Below, piece after piece: positions 53,883 to 61,876 of a stretch of DNA of 64,000 nt (position 1 is the stretch's first letter; each line of letters starts with the position of its first letter). This DNA is from Streptosporangium canum. Lineage in GTDB: Bacteria > Actinomycetota > Actinomycetes > Streptosporangiales > Streptosporangiaceae. A program made the position numbers and the translations under genes. The stretch is taken from the NCBI RefSeq assembly GCF_900113865.1, contig NZ_FOQY01000012.1, positions 1 to 64,000 on the forward strand, in the 5' to 3' direction. The notes beneath the pieces were generated by a model that ran no database searches, was not told where the DNA came from, and saw only the letters and a list, made by a program, of their open reading frames with translations.

Positions 53883-55142
53883 ATGAGACGGCAGGCAGTG
53901 CGACTCATCGGCCTGGTGACCGCGGCGGCGCTCGTCGCCGGCTGCGCGGCCGCGCAGAAGAACGGCGCGGGCGCCCCCGGCGAGGCGGCGGGGGCCGCCG
54001 GGGTGACCGACACGACGGTCACGGTGGGCGGCGTGCTCACCAAGACGAGCGCGAGCGGATACTCGACCAAGGACGCCGAGATCGGGGCCAGGGCCCGGTT
54101 CCAGCGGGCGAACGAGGCGGGCGGCGTGCACGGCCGCAGGATCGAGTTCGCCGGGGCGGAGGACGACAACCAGGACGCCGCCAAGGGGGACGCGGCGGCC
54201 AAGAAACTGGTCCAGAGGGACAAGGTCTTCGCGCTGGTGCCGGTGCACGCGCCCAACTTCGGCGGCGCGACCTTCCTGGAGCAGCAGGGCGTGCCGTGGT
54301 TCGGCTGGGCGACGGGCCCGCAGTGGTGCGGCACGGAGACCGGCTTCGGCTACAACGGCTGCCTCGCCCCCAAGCCGGGCGCGGGCTCGCAGACCTGGTG
54401 GGGCAACCAGATGGCCGAGCTGATCGGCGGGTCCGCGGGCAAGAGCGTCTACATCCAGACGACCGACTCCAGCGGCAGCAAGTACGGAGGCAAGACCATC
54501 TCCCAGTCCTTCCAGGCGGCGGGCTTCACGCTGGCGGGCCTCAACTCCGGGCTGCCCGCCGCCGCCCCGCCGCCGGACTGGCTGCCCTACGTCAACAAGA
54601 TCATGACCTCGGACGGCGGCGAGGCCCCGGACCTGGTGGTCTCGATCATCGCCGGCACCAAGTTCAACACCGGCCTGTACGCCGCGCTGAAGAAGGCCGG
54701 GTACAAGGGCCTGCTGTCCGACGCGACCAGCTACGACGCGGCCATCCTCAAGGACCCGGCCACCGCCCAGGCACTCGAAGGCGTGATCGCGGCCCCCATG
54801 TTCGAGCCCTTCGAGTCCCAGGCCCCGGAGATCGCCCAGCTCAGGGCGGATGTGGAGAAGGCGGCGCCGGGCACCGCGCTGACCCAGCACCTGGCCATCG
54901 GCTACTGGGCCGCGGACATCTTCCTCAAGGTGCTGGAGCAGACCGGCAGGGACCTGACCAGGGAGAGGTTCCTGGCCACCGCCAACGGCTCGTTCACCTA
55001 CGAGAACGCCGGATTCGGCAGGATCCGGTATCCCAGGGACCACACCGAACCCAACGGCTGCGGCGCCCTGGTCAAGCTTGAGGGCGGTGCGTTCAAGGTC
55101 GCCAAGAACATGAAGTGCTTCGACAACGTCCCGCTGAGATAG
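53883..55142 (+). CDS. Branched-chain amino acid-type ABC substrate-binding lipoprotein
   Basis: Protein of 419 residues from an ATG after AGGGAG. The signal peptide ends in lipobox LVAGC. The periplasmic-binding fold of the LivK/AmiC type follows: TVTVGGVLTKTSASGYSTKD, ARFQRANEAGGVHGRRIEF and EDDNQDAAKGDAAAKKLVQR. Members of this group bind amino acids, amides, urea or aromatic and steroid-like compounds. Context (alcohol dehydrogenase, shared operator family, acyl-CoA dehydrogenase) favours an organic acid or lipid-like substrate over amino acids. The permease/ATPase fusion gene follows after 183 bases. Confidence 0.88.
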   Translation: MRRQAVRLIGLVTAAALVAGCAAAQKNGAGAPGEAAGAAGVTDTTVTVGGVLTKTSASGYSTKDAEIGARARFQRANEAGGVHGRRIEFAGAEDDNQDAAKGDAAAKKLVQRDKVFALVPVHAPNFGGATFLEQQGVPWFGWATGPQWCGTETGFGYNGCLAPKPGAGSQTWWGNQMAELIGGSAGKSVYIQTTDSSGSKYGGKTISQSFQAAGFTLAGLNSGLPAAAPPPDWLPYVNKIMTSDGGEAPDLVVSIIAGTKFNTGLYAALKKAGYKGLLSDATSYDAAILKDPATAQALEGVIAAPMFEPFESQAPEIAQLRADVEKAAPGTALTQHLAIGYWAADIFLKVLEQTGRDLTRERFLATANGSFTYENAGFGRIRYPRDHTEPNGCGALVKLEGGAFKVAKNMKCFDNVPLR

Positions 55143-55325
55143 CGGCCGGAAACTTGCCGCTCGCGAGTCTGGCGGGCCACGTGAGCGGCGGGACAAGGGC
55201 GGCCGGGGTGTCCGCGAGGACATCCCGGCGCCCAGGTCTGCTCCCGCGGGAGGAGGGCGGAAACGCGGGCCCTCGCCACGAGAAGGCAGACAAACAGGCG
55301 CGAACTCTTGGGGTGAAGGCCCTTC

Positions 55326-58022
55326 ATGTCGGAGCTCTTCGGTTACATCGTCAGCGGCCTCGTCACCGGCGCCGTATTCGCGGTCATGGCCTCCGGGCTG
55401 ACCCTGTCCTACTCGGCGACGGGCGTGTTCAACTTCGCCCACGGCGCCGTCGGCTTCCTGGCCGCGCTGCTGTTCTTCGAACTCAACGCCGGGCTGGGGC
55501 TGCCCGCCTGGACGGCCGGGCTGGTCGCGGTGGGACTCTTCTCGCCGCTGCTCGGATACGTGCTGCACAGGGCCATGTTCCGCGGCCTGGCGCAGGCGGG
55601 GGAGACCGCGCAGATCGTCGGGACCATCGGCCTGACCATCGCGCTGCCCGCGCTCGGGCTCTGGATCGTGGACCTGGTCGCCGAGCCGTTCGGGCTGCCG
55701 CGCGCCGACGCCACCTCCCTGCCGCACGGCCTCGGCCCCTACCCGGCGGTCACCTTCACCTTCGGCGGCGTCCACCTCGACTCCGACCAGCTCATCACCT
55801 TCGCCTTCGCGGTGCTGGCCGCCGCGGGGCTGTGGGCCTTCATGCGGCACACGCCGTACGGCCTGCGGATGCGCGCCTCGGTGGACCGCCGCAGGCTGGC
55901 CACCCTGCGCGGGATCGACGCCGACGCCTCCTCGGCCATGGCCTGGACGCTCGGCTCGGCGCTCGCCGGGCTCGCCGGGGTACTGGCGGTCTCCACCCTG
56001 GGCCTGGACTCCACGGCGTTCACCGTGATGCTGTTCGTCTCGGCGACGGCCGCGGTGTTCGGCCGGCTGCGGTCGATCCCGTGGACGTTCGCGGCCGGCC
56101 TCGGGCTCGGCGTGGTGCAGAACCTGGTCGCCGGATACGCCGACTTCGCCGAGGACGTCACCGGGCTGCGCACCGCCGTTCCGGTGATCCTGCTGTTCGC
56201 GGGGCTGATCCTGCTCAACCGGTCCAAGGAGCGGGTCGCCGGGTCCGCCGCCGAGGACGCGCCGCCGCCCGACCACCTGGCCGGCCTGCCGATGTGGCGG
56301 CGGCGCCTGCCGTGGGCGCTCGGCCTGGCGGTCCTGCTCGCGTGGACCCTCACCCGGTCCGCCGACGACTTCTATGTGAGCGTGGTGGCCCAGGGGCTGG
56401 TCCTCGCGCTGATCTTCTGCTCGTTCGTGGTCGTCACCGGCATCGGCGGCATGGTCAACCTCGCGCAGGCGTCCTTCGCCTCGATGGCCGCCCTCACCTG
56501 CGGCTGGGCGTTCTCCTCCGGGCTGCCGTTGCCGGTGGCGATCCTGCTCGGCGTCCTGGGGGCGACCGCGGTGGGCGTGCTCGTCGCGCTGCCCGCGCTG
56601 CGGCTGGGCGGGCGGATCCTGACCCTGGCGACACTCGCCCTCGCCCTCCTCGCCGACCAGGTGCTGTTCCAGATCGACGCGTTCAGCAACGGCACGATCG
56701 GCTGGCCGCTGCCCGCGATCAGCCTGGGCTTCACCGACACCACCGACCCCCGGGTCCGGGTCGTGCTGCTGCTGGCCCTGATCGGGCTGGTCGGCCTGCT
56801 GGTGCGCAACCTGGAACGCTCGGCCTCCGGCCGGGCCGTCCTGGCCGTCCGCTCGGCCCCCGCCGCCGCGACCACCTCGGGCGTCTCGGCTCCCCGCACC
56901 AAGATCATGCTGTTCGCGCTGGCATCCGGGATCGCCGGGCTGGGCGGCGTGCTGTTCGCGACCTTCAAGGGCTCGGTCACCGCCACCGACCTGCCCGCCT
57001 TCGCCGGCTTCGTCTGGCTGGCCGTGGTGGTCCTGCAGGGCGTCCGGCGGATCGGCGGCGCCGTGCTCGGCGGGCTGATCGCCGCGGTCTTCCCCGAACT
57101 GCTGGCCGGATGGCACATCTCGGCCCACGCCGGCGCCATCCTGTTCGGCCTCGGCGGCATGATCCTGGCCCGGCACCCCGACGGCGTGCTCGCCCAGATG
57201 GCCGAGAGCCGCTACCGCCGGCGCGTGGGCCGGCAGCGGCGCGAGGGGGCGGCCGCCATCCAGCGCGAGGCCGCGGCGGCGGCCGCACCCGTGACGGCCG
57301 CCGTCGCGGCCCCCCGCCCGGAGGAGGGCCGGCCCGTGCCGGACGCGCTGTTCCGGCTGGAGAACGTGGTGGCGGGATACGGCGACGTCACGGTGCTGCG
57401 GGGCGTGGACCTGGCGGTCCGGCCGGGGGAGGTGGTGGCGCTGCTCGGTGCGAACGGCGCGGGCAAGTCGACGACCTGCGCGGTGGCCGCCGGGGACCTG
57501 CCGGTGACGGCCGGCCGGGTGATCCTGGACGGGGTGGACGTCACCTCCTGGCCCGCGCACCGCCGCGCCGGGGCGGGCGTGCTGCTCGCCCCGGAGGGAC
57601 GCGGGGTGTTCCCGGGGCTGAGCGTGGACGAGAACCTGCGCACCTGGCTCGCCGACCCCGGCCCCGTCTACGAACGGATGCCCCAGCTCGCCCGCCGCAG
57701 GGGCGTCGCGGCCGGTGCGCTGTCAGGCGGCGAGCAGCAGCTGCTCACGCTCGCTCCGGCTCTGGTCAGGCCGCCCCGGGTGCTGATCGCCGACGAGCCG
57801 TCGCTCGGGCTGGCGCCGCTCGTCGCGGAGCAGGTGTTCGAGGTCTTCGCCGAGCTCCGGGCGCGCGGCGTCGCGCTGCTCCTGGTGGAGGAGAAGGCCA
57901 CCTCGGCACTGAGACTCGCCGACACGGTCGTGTTCATGCGCCTGGGCCGGGCCACCTGGACCGGTCCCCGCGCCGAGGTGGACGGCGCCCGGCTCGCCGC
58001 CGCCTACCTGGGGGTCTCGTGA
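55326..58022 (+). CDS. Triple-fused Liv-type ABC transporter: permease (LivH)-permease (LivM)-ATPase (LivF)
   Basis: Protein of 898 residues in one chain. Residues 1 to about 290 are the LivH-type permease (GYIVSGLVTGAVFAVMASGL; NFAHGAVGFLAA). Residues about 320-620 are LivM-type (FYVSVVAQGLVLALIFCSFV; GGMVNLAQASFASMAALTCG). An Arg/Ala linker precedes the LivF-type ATPase (about 668-898) with Walker A GANGAGKST near 707, signature LSGGEQQLLTLA and Walker B LIADEPSLGL. In most genomes these are three separate genes, or LivM is fused to LivG. I see no stop or frameshift between the parts. Confidence 0.92.
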   Translation: MSELFGYIVSGLVTGAVFAVMASGLTLSYSATGVFNFAHGAVGFLAALLFFELNAGLGLPAWTAGLVAVGLFSPLLGYVLHRAMFRGLAQAGETAQIVGTIGLTIALPALGLWIVDLVAEPFGLPRADATSLPHGLGPYPAVTFTFGGVHLDSDQLITFAFAVLAAAGLWAFMRHTPYGLRMRASVDRRRLATLRGIDADASSAMAWTLGSALAGLAGVLAVSTLGLDSTAFTVMLFVSATAAVFGRLRSIPWTFAAGLGLGVVQNLVAGYADFAEDVTGLRTAVPVILLFAGLILLNRSKERVAGSAAEDAPPPDHLAGLPMWRRRLPWALGLAVLLAWTLTRSADDFYVSVVAQGLVLALIFCSFVVVTGIGGMVNLAQASFASMAALTCGWAFSSGLPLPVAILLGVLGATAVGVLVALPALRLGGRILTLATLALALLADQVLFQIDAFSNGTIGWPLPAISLGFTDTTDPRVRVVLLLALIGLVGLLVRNLERSASGRAVLAVRSAPAAATTSGVSAPRTKIMLFALASGIAGLGGVLFATFKGSVTATDLPAFAGFVWLAVVVLQGVRRIGGAVLGGLIAAVFPELLAGWHISAHAGAILFGLGGMILARHPDGVLAQMAESRYRRRVGRQRREGAAAIQREAAAAAAPVTAAVAAPRPEEGRPVPDALFRLENVVAGYGDVTVLRGVDLAVRPGEVVALLGANGAGKSTTCAVAAGDLPVTAGRVILDGVDVTSWPAHRRAGAGVLLAPEGRGVFPGLSVDENLRTWLADPGPVYERMPQLARRRGVAAGALSGGEQQLLTLAPALVRPPRVLIADEPSLGLAPLVAEQVFEVFAELRARGVALLLVEEKATSALRLADTVVFMRLGRATWTGPRAEVDGARLAAAYLGVS

Positions 58023-58080
58023 GGGCTGCCCGGGATCCCGTGTGCGGGAGCGGATCCGGCCAGGCACGGGGCCGCGCGCC

Positions 58081-58120
58081 GGGCGGCCCGGGCGGTCCGG
58101 GCGGTCCGGGTGGTCCGGGT
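58081..58120. repeat. GC-rich 9-bp tandem repeat
   Basis: About four copies of GGTCCGGGC-like units lie in the 124-bp gap between the fused transporter gene and the LivG-type gene. They could vary in number by slippage and affect spacing or RNA structure. Confidence 0.7.
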
Positions 58121-58146
58121 GAAGAGTGAGGGATGAGGGGCGAGCG

Positions 58147-58902
58147 ATGAGCGCAGCGTTGGCTGTCGAGGCCGTGTCGGTGTCCTTCGGGGGCGTCCAC
58201 GCGCTCACCGACGTCTCCTTCGAGGTGCCCGAAGGCCAGGTCTGCGGGGTGATCGGGCCCAACGGCGCGGGCAAGACCACGCTGTTCGACGTGATCTCCG
58301 GACTCCGCCGGCCGACCTCGGGCTCCGTCTCGGTGGCGGGCCGCGACACCACGGGCGTTCCGGCGGTACGGCGGGCACGCGAGGGGCTGCGCCGTACCTT
58401 CCAGCGCACCCAGGTGTTCGGCCGGCTGACCGTGGCCGACAACGTGCTGGCCGCGATCGAGTGGCGGGGAGGGGGCGGGGGCCTGCCGGCCGATCTGGCC
58501 GGTGGCCGGGCCCGCCGGCGACTGGAGCGGGACCGCCGGGAACGCGTGGACGAGGTGCTCGCGCTGTGCGGGCTGACCGAGCTGCGCGACGCCTACGCGG
58601 CGGCCCTCCCCGTCGGCCGGCGACGTCTCGTCGAGCTGGCCCGCGCCCTCGCCGACCACCCCTCGCTGCTCCTGCTCGACGAGCCGACCTCTGGCCTCGA
58701 CGCCGACCAGGCCGCTCGCATGGAGGAGATCATCAGGGCGCTGGACACCACGGTTCTGCTGGTCGAACACGACATGGGCTTCGTCATGAACGTCTGCGAC
58801 CGCCTCGTCGTCCTCGACCTCGGCAAGGTCATCGCCTCGGGCACCCCCGCCGAGATCGGCGACGACCCCGTGGTGCGCGCCGCCTATCTCGGCTGTCCGT
58901 GA
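58147..58902 (+). CDS. Branched-chain amino acid-type ABC ATPase (LivG)
   Basis: Protein of 251 residues from an ATG giving MSAALAVEAVSVSFGGVHAL; an upstream in-frame ATG would add seven residues. Walker A is GPNGAGKTT near residue 37, the LivG-specific RTFQRTQVFGRLTVADNVL block is present, and Walker B is LLLLDEPTSGLD. The ABC signature is unusual: LPVGRRRLVELARA replaces the common LSYGQQRRLEIARA form. It is the second ATPase of the Liv-type transporter, pairing with the fused LivF domain. It ends the operon. Confidence 0.88.
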   Translation: MSAALAVEAVSVSFGGVHALTDVSFEVPEGQVCGVIGPNGAGKTTLFDVISGLRRPTSGSVSVAGRDTTGVPAVRRAREGLRRTFQRTQVFGRLTVADNVLAAIEWRGGGGGLPADLAGGRARRRLERDRRERVDEVLALCGLTELRDAYAAALPVGRRRLVELARALADHPSLLLLDEPTSGLDADQAARMEEIIRALDTTVLLVEHDMGFVMNVCDRLVVLDLGKVIASGTPAEIGDDPVVRAAYLGCP

Positions 58903-59172
58903 GGACAGAGGCGGGCGACTCCGGATCCTCGCCAATTTTACCGGAAAGCGGCGGATATATGGCACTGACTGCTATTTCGCCCCACGCTGCCGCTATGCCA
59001 TTTCTGTGGAGGCAACCGGTGGATTGATAACGTTCCATGGCGAGTCACTGCGAGACATGCCACGATGGGTCGATATAGTATTTCCACAGTTCAGGACGCA
59101 CGTCATTCCCCCGAAAAGGCCGGAAGTCTCCCTTTTTGGCCATTCAAACCATGCACATCTATTGGGGATTTC
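58903..59172. other. Intergenic region before the inhibitor gene
   Basis: I see no convincing gene. The sequence is less GC-rich than its surroundings and holds a TATAGT box (59074-59079) without a good -35. The promoter of the inhibitor gene must lie here. Confidence 0.45.
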
Positions 59173-59871
59173 ATGCGACGTCTCTTGTGCCTGACCGCCA
59201 CCGGTCTCTTCCTTCTCGGCGGCACCGCTTCCGCTGCCGTCCGGTCACAGCCTTCCGATTCCGATCTGTCCATGGCCACGCCGATTCCACCCCAGGCTCA
59301 GGTGGACCCGCCCCGGGACCGGGTGGGCCCGCCGATCCCGCCGAGGCCCGTTCCGCCGTGGATCAACTCGGGTCCGCCCGTCCCGCCGCGGCCCGTTCCG
59401 CCGAGGCCCGTCCCGCCGCGCCCCATCCCGATCCCGCCGTGGGCCTACCCCCGCCCGCCCATTCCGCCGGGGTCGGGGCCGGTGGCGTGGCCCATTCCGC
59501 CGCGTCCCTACCCGGTCTATCCGGTCTACCCCGGGTATCCGAGCTACCCGGTCGTGCAGGACATGGCGAAAGACCTCCTGCTGACCGTCGAGAAGCTGCG
59601 GGACCCGAGCTACACGGCACGGAGCGTCCAACTCGGGTGCGCCCCGGTGTCCGGAACGCATCCTGACGCGGGCGGGGCGTGCGCCGTGCTGACGCCGGCG
59701 CAGGGCGACCCCGCCAGGATCACGCCGTCGTGGACGGTCTGCGCTCAGGTGCAGGACCCCGTCAGGGCCACCGCGACCGGCATCTGGAACGGCCGGTACA
59801 TCCAGTTCGAGTACACCTACAGCAACCCCTGCGCGATGCGCCGCGCCACCGGCCCGGTCTTCTCCTTCTAG
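59173..59871 (+). CDS. Secreted proline-rich subtilisin inhibitor-like (SSI family) protein
   Basis: Protein of 232 residues with a signal peptide (MRRLLCLTATGLFLLGGTAS, cleavage near SAA). Residues about 45-125 are a proline-rich region with repeated PPRPVPP and PVYPG units. The C-terminal domain (about 140-232) matches the Streptomyces subtilisin inhibitor family: VQLGCAPVSGTHPDAGGAC, SWTVCAQVQDPVRATATG and TYSNPCAMRRATGPVFSF, with four cysteines in the family pattern. These inhibitors block extracellular subtilisin- or trypsin-like proteases. A long proline-rich spacer is not part of classical SSI proteins. The gene stands alone, followed by a hairpin. Confidence 0.8.
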   Translation: MRRLLCLTATGLFLLGGTASAAVRSQPSDSDLSMATPIPPQAQVDPPRDRVGPPIPPRPVPPWINSGPPVPPRPVPPRPVPPRPIPIPPWAYPRPPIPPGSGPVAWPIPPRPYPVYPVYPGYPSYPVVQDMAKDLLLTVEKLRDPSYTARSVQLGCAPVSGTHPDAGGACAVLTPAQGDPARITPSWTVCAQVQDPVRATATGIWNGRYIQFEYTYSNPCAMRRATGPVFSF

Positions 59872-59916
59872 CGCCCTTTCCGCGGGCCTCCGGGCGACTC
59901 ACTCCGCTCGGTCCCA

Positions 59917-59945
59917 GATCCCCGGCGCCCGGAGCGCCGGGGATC
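59917..59945 (+). terminator. Terminator of the inhibitor gene
   Basis: A 12-bp perfect stem, GATCCCCGGCGC with GCGCCGGGGATC, closes a 5-base loop 46 bases after the stop. Confidence 0.85.
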
Positions 59946-60336
59946 CCGCCGGTCGACGGCGGAAGAAGCGCCGACAGCCTCGCCGGGCACCTGCCGGGCG
60001 GTGGTGGGCAGGGTGACCGGTGATCTGGTCGCCGCCGGATCGGCGTTTCGCGTGGTGGGCCGGGATCGCGGCGCGGCGCCCCGGCCCCGGCGGGCCGTTG
60101 TCCGACGCGAAGGCGGAGTCGAGCGCGCATATACGTCCTGATCCTGCTTTGAATCCCGACAGAAGGGGCTAAGTAGCCTAAGGGGAGTGAAGGTTTAATT
60201 TGCATGGCGTATATTTGCTTTTCTTGGACTATGTTAACGGGTGAAATTCGACTCCTCGAAGATAATTTCTGGCTGATCGCCACCGCGGCGTGACTGATCG
60301 GAAACTTCCGATACCAAGAACGTCAGGGGAAATTAA
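59946..60336. other. AT-rich upstream region of the collagen-like gene
   Basis: Positions 60130-60330 are markedly AT-rich for this genome, with TTTAATT, TATATTT and GATAATTT boxes. They are likely to hold one or more promoters. I could not place a -35/-10 pair at standard spacing. No gene is visible. Confidence 0.45.
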
Positions 60337-61482
60337 GTGCTTCGTTGGAGAAACAGATGGACGTCAAGTCGCATCTCCCGAAAGCGTGTCGGAGCTCTGG
60401 CCGTAGCGGCCATGGCCGGTGTCCTTCTCGCCTCGTCCAATCAGGCTCCGGCCGACGCGGCCACCGGACAGGGGGAGGTAACCGCCTCCCCGTTCGGGAT
60501 CGGCGGTGCCGGCCTGCTTCCCGCTTCCTCCTTCACGTATACGTACTCCATCGAGGAGGCAGCCCTCGGCGCGTGCAACCACTCCTCCGGGTGCCGGCGA
60601 AGCCACTGCGGGCACGGGAGTCACTGCGGATGCAGAAGCCACTGTGAATGCCGGAGCCACTGCGAATGCCACAGAGGCTGTCGCGGGCCCCGTGGCTTCA
60701 AGGGGAGGCACGGCAGAGACGGCCAGCGGGGACCCGCGGGCCCACCCGGTCCCGCAGGTCCACCCGGCCCCGCGGGTGCCGACGGAGTTGACGGCGCCGA
60801 CGGGCTGACCGGTCCTGTGGGTCCTGCGGGTGCCGACGGACTGGCCGGTCCTGCGGGTCCTGCCGGTCCTGCGGGTGCCGACGGACTGGCTGGTCCTGCT
60901 GGTCCCGCTGGTCCTGTGGGCCCTGTGGGTCCTGTGGGTCCTGCGGGTGCCGACGGGCTGGACGGACCTCCCGGTGCCGATGGACTGGCCGGTCCTATGG
61001 GTCCTGAAGGTCCTACGGGCCCTGAAGGTCCTACGGGCCCTGAAGGTCCTACGGGCCCTGTGGGTCCTGCGGGCGCCGACGGGCTGGACGGACCTCCCGG
61101 TGCCGATGGTCTCGCCGGTCCTGCCGGCCCTGAAGGTCCTATGGGCCCTGCCGGTCCTGCGGGCCCTGTGGGAACGGCCGGGGCCATCGACCTCAGCTCT
61201 TCGACCGCTCTCTCCGCTCCCGAGAGCCCTGCGGGTCCTGAAGGTCCTATGGGTCCTGCGGGTCCTATGGGTCCTGCGGGTCCTGCCGGTCCTATGGGTC
61301 CTGCCGGTCCTGCCGGTCCTGCGGGTCCTGCGGGTCTTGCCGGTTCCGTCGATCTCGCCGATGCTGCGGACCCTGTCGGTCCGTACGGGCTTGTCGGCCC
61401 CGTCGGTCTGATCAATCTCTTCGGCGCCGTGGGGTCCTGTGGGACCGTCGGGTCCTGCTGCTCGGGCATCGCCCTGGTGTGA
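60337..61482 (+). CDS. Secreted collagen-like protein with Cys/His-rich segment
   Basis: Protein of 381 residues from a GTG after AGGGGAA. A twin-basic N-terminus and hydrophobic stretch ([20 protein letters not shown]) form the export signal. Residues about 80-118 are packed with cysteine and histidine, ten cysteines in SHC, CEC and CGC spacings. Residues about 118-335 are Gly-X-Y collagen repeats rich in GPAG, GADGL and GPEGPT, interrupted once near residue 285 by [13 protein letters not shown]. The C-terminus has cysteines (SCGTVGSCC). It probably forms an extracellular triple helix whose ends are cross-linked or metal-bound. Codons GGT and CCT in the repeats depart from the genome's usual C-ending choice. 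Confidence 0.85.
   Translation: MLRWRNRWTSSRISRKRVGALAVAAMAGVLLASSNQAPADAATGQGEVTASPFGIGGAGLLPASSFTYTYSIEEAALGACNHSSGCRRSHCGHGSHCGCRSHCECRSHCECHRGCRGPRGFKGRHGRDGQRGPAGPPGPAGPPGPAGADGVDGADGLTGPVGPAGADGLAGPAGPAGPAGADGLAGPAGPAGPVGPVGPVGPAGADGLDGPPGADGLAGPMGPEGPTGPEGPTGPEGPTGPVGPAGADGLDGPPGADGLAGPAGPEGPMGPAGPAGPVGTAGAIDLSSSTALSAPESPAGPEGPMGPAGPMGPAGPAGPMGPAGPAGPAGPAGLAGSVDLADAADPVGPYGLVGPVGLINLFGAVGSCGTVGSCCSGIALV
60690..61345 (+). repeat. Gly-X-Y coding repeats (9- and 18-bp GGTCCT units)
   Basis: The DNA is a run of GGTCCTNNN-type units, with longer copies such as three GGTCCTACGGGCCCTGAA units at about 61010-61060 and a repeated GACGGGCTGGACGGACCT block. Because GGNCCN is near self-complementary, the antisense strand also reads as Gly-Pro repeats. 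Confidence 0.88.
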
Positions 61483-61495
61483 TGACAGGCGCTGT

Positions 61496-61527
61496 GGCCC
61501 CTGTGGTCTTCTCGGATCACAGGGGCC
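61496..61527 (+). terminator. Terminator of the collagen-like gene
   Basis: GGCCCCTGTG pairs with CACAGGGGCC around a 12-base loop, 14 bases after the stop. Confidence 0.8.
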
Positions 61528-61876
61528 TGGTCTTCCGGGACCCTGCCGGCCGGCTCGGTAAGCCGTCTCCATCCCTTTTTTTTAGGCTGAAAGCGCTCAT
61601 GTGAAACCAGCGGGATTTTTCGGGCGTGCAATAGATTGACCGGACGCGCCGATGGGGCGGGATGTCGATCCGGGGCCCATGGGTGACTCCGCCGGAAATC
61701 CGGTCTGTCGTCGAGTCGCTCGGACGGACCGCCGGAACTTCCCCCGTCTCCCGGCCGGGAGCATCACAGCACATCAGCGGAGATTCCCGCCGAACTCCCA
61801 GTCGCTTCCAAGTCCTCCTCAAGTCGTCTCCGCCATGCTCTCGCCTCGGGAAGCGAGTTTTGGGGAGAGAACGCAA
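61528..61876. other. Intergenic region before the membrane-anchored protease gene
   Basis: There is a T8 tract at 61575-61583 and AT-rich sequence to about 61630. The following 240 bases remain open in the frame of the downstream protease but read as non-protein (Arg/Pro rich), so I treat them as leader. No other gene is seen. Confidence 0.45.

Noticed and set aside
53829-57560. A 1243-codon antisense frame over the Liv-type transporter
   Set aside because: It is the shadow of a long GC-rich sense gene with clear domains and contains no family signature.
61652-61876. N-terminal extension of 75 codons for the membrane-anchored protease
   Set aside because: A Sec signal peptide begins exactly at the ATG at 61877 behind a good ribosome site; the extension would bury it.
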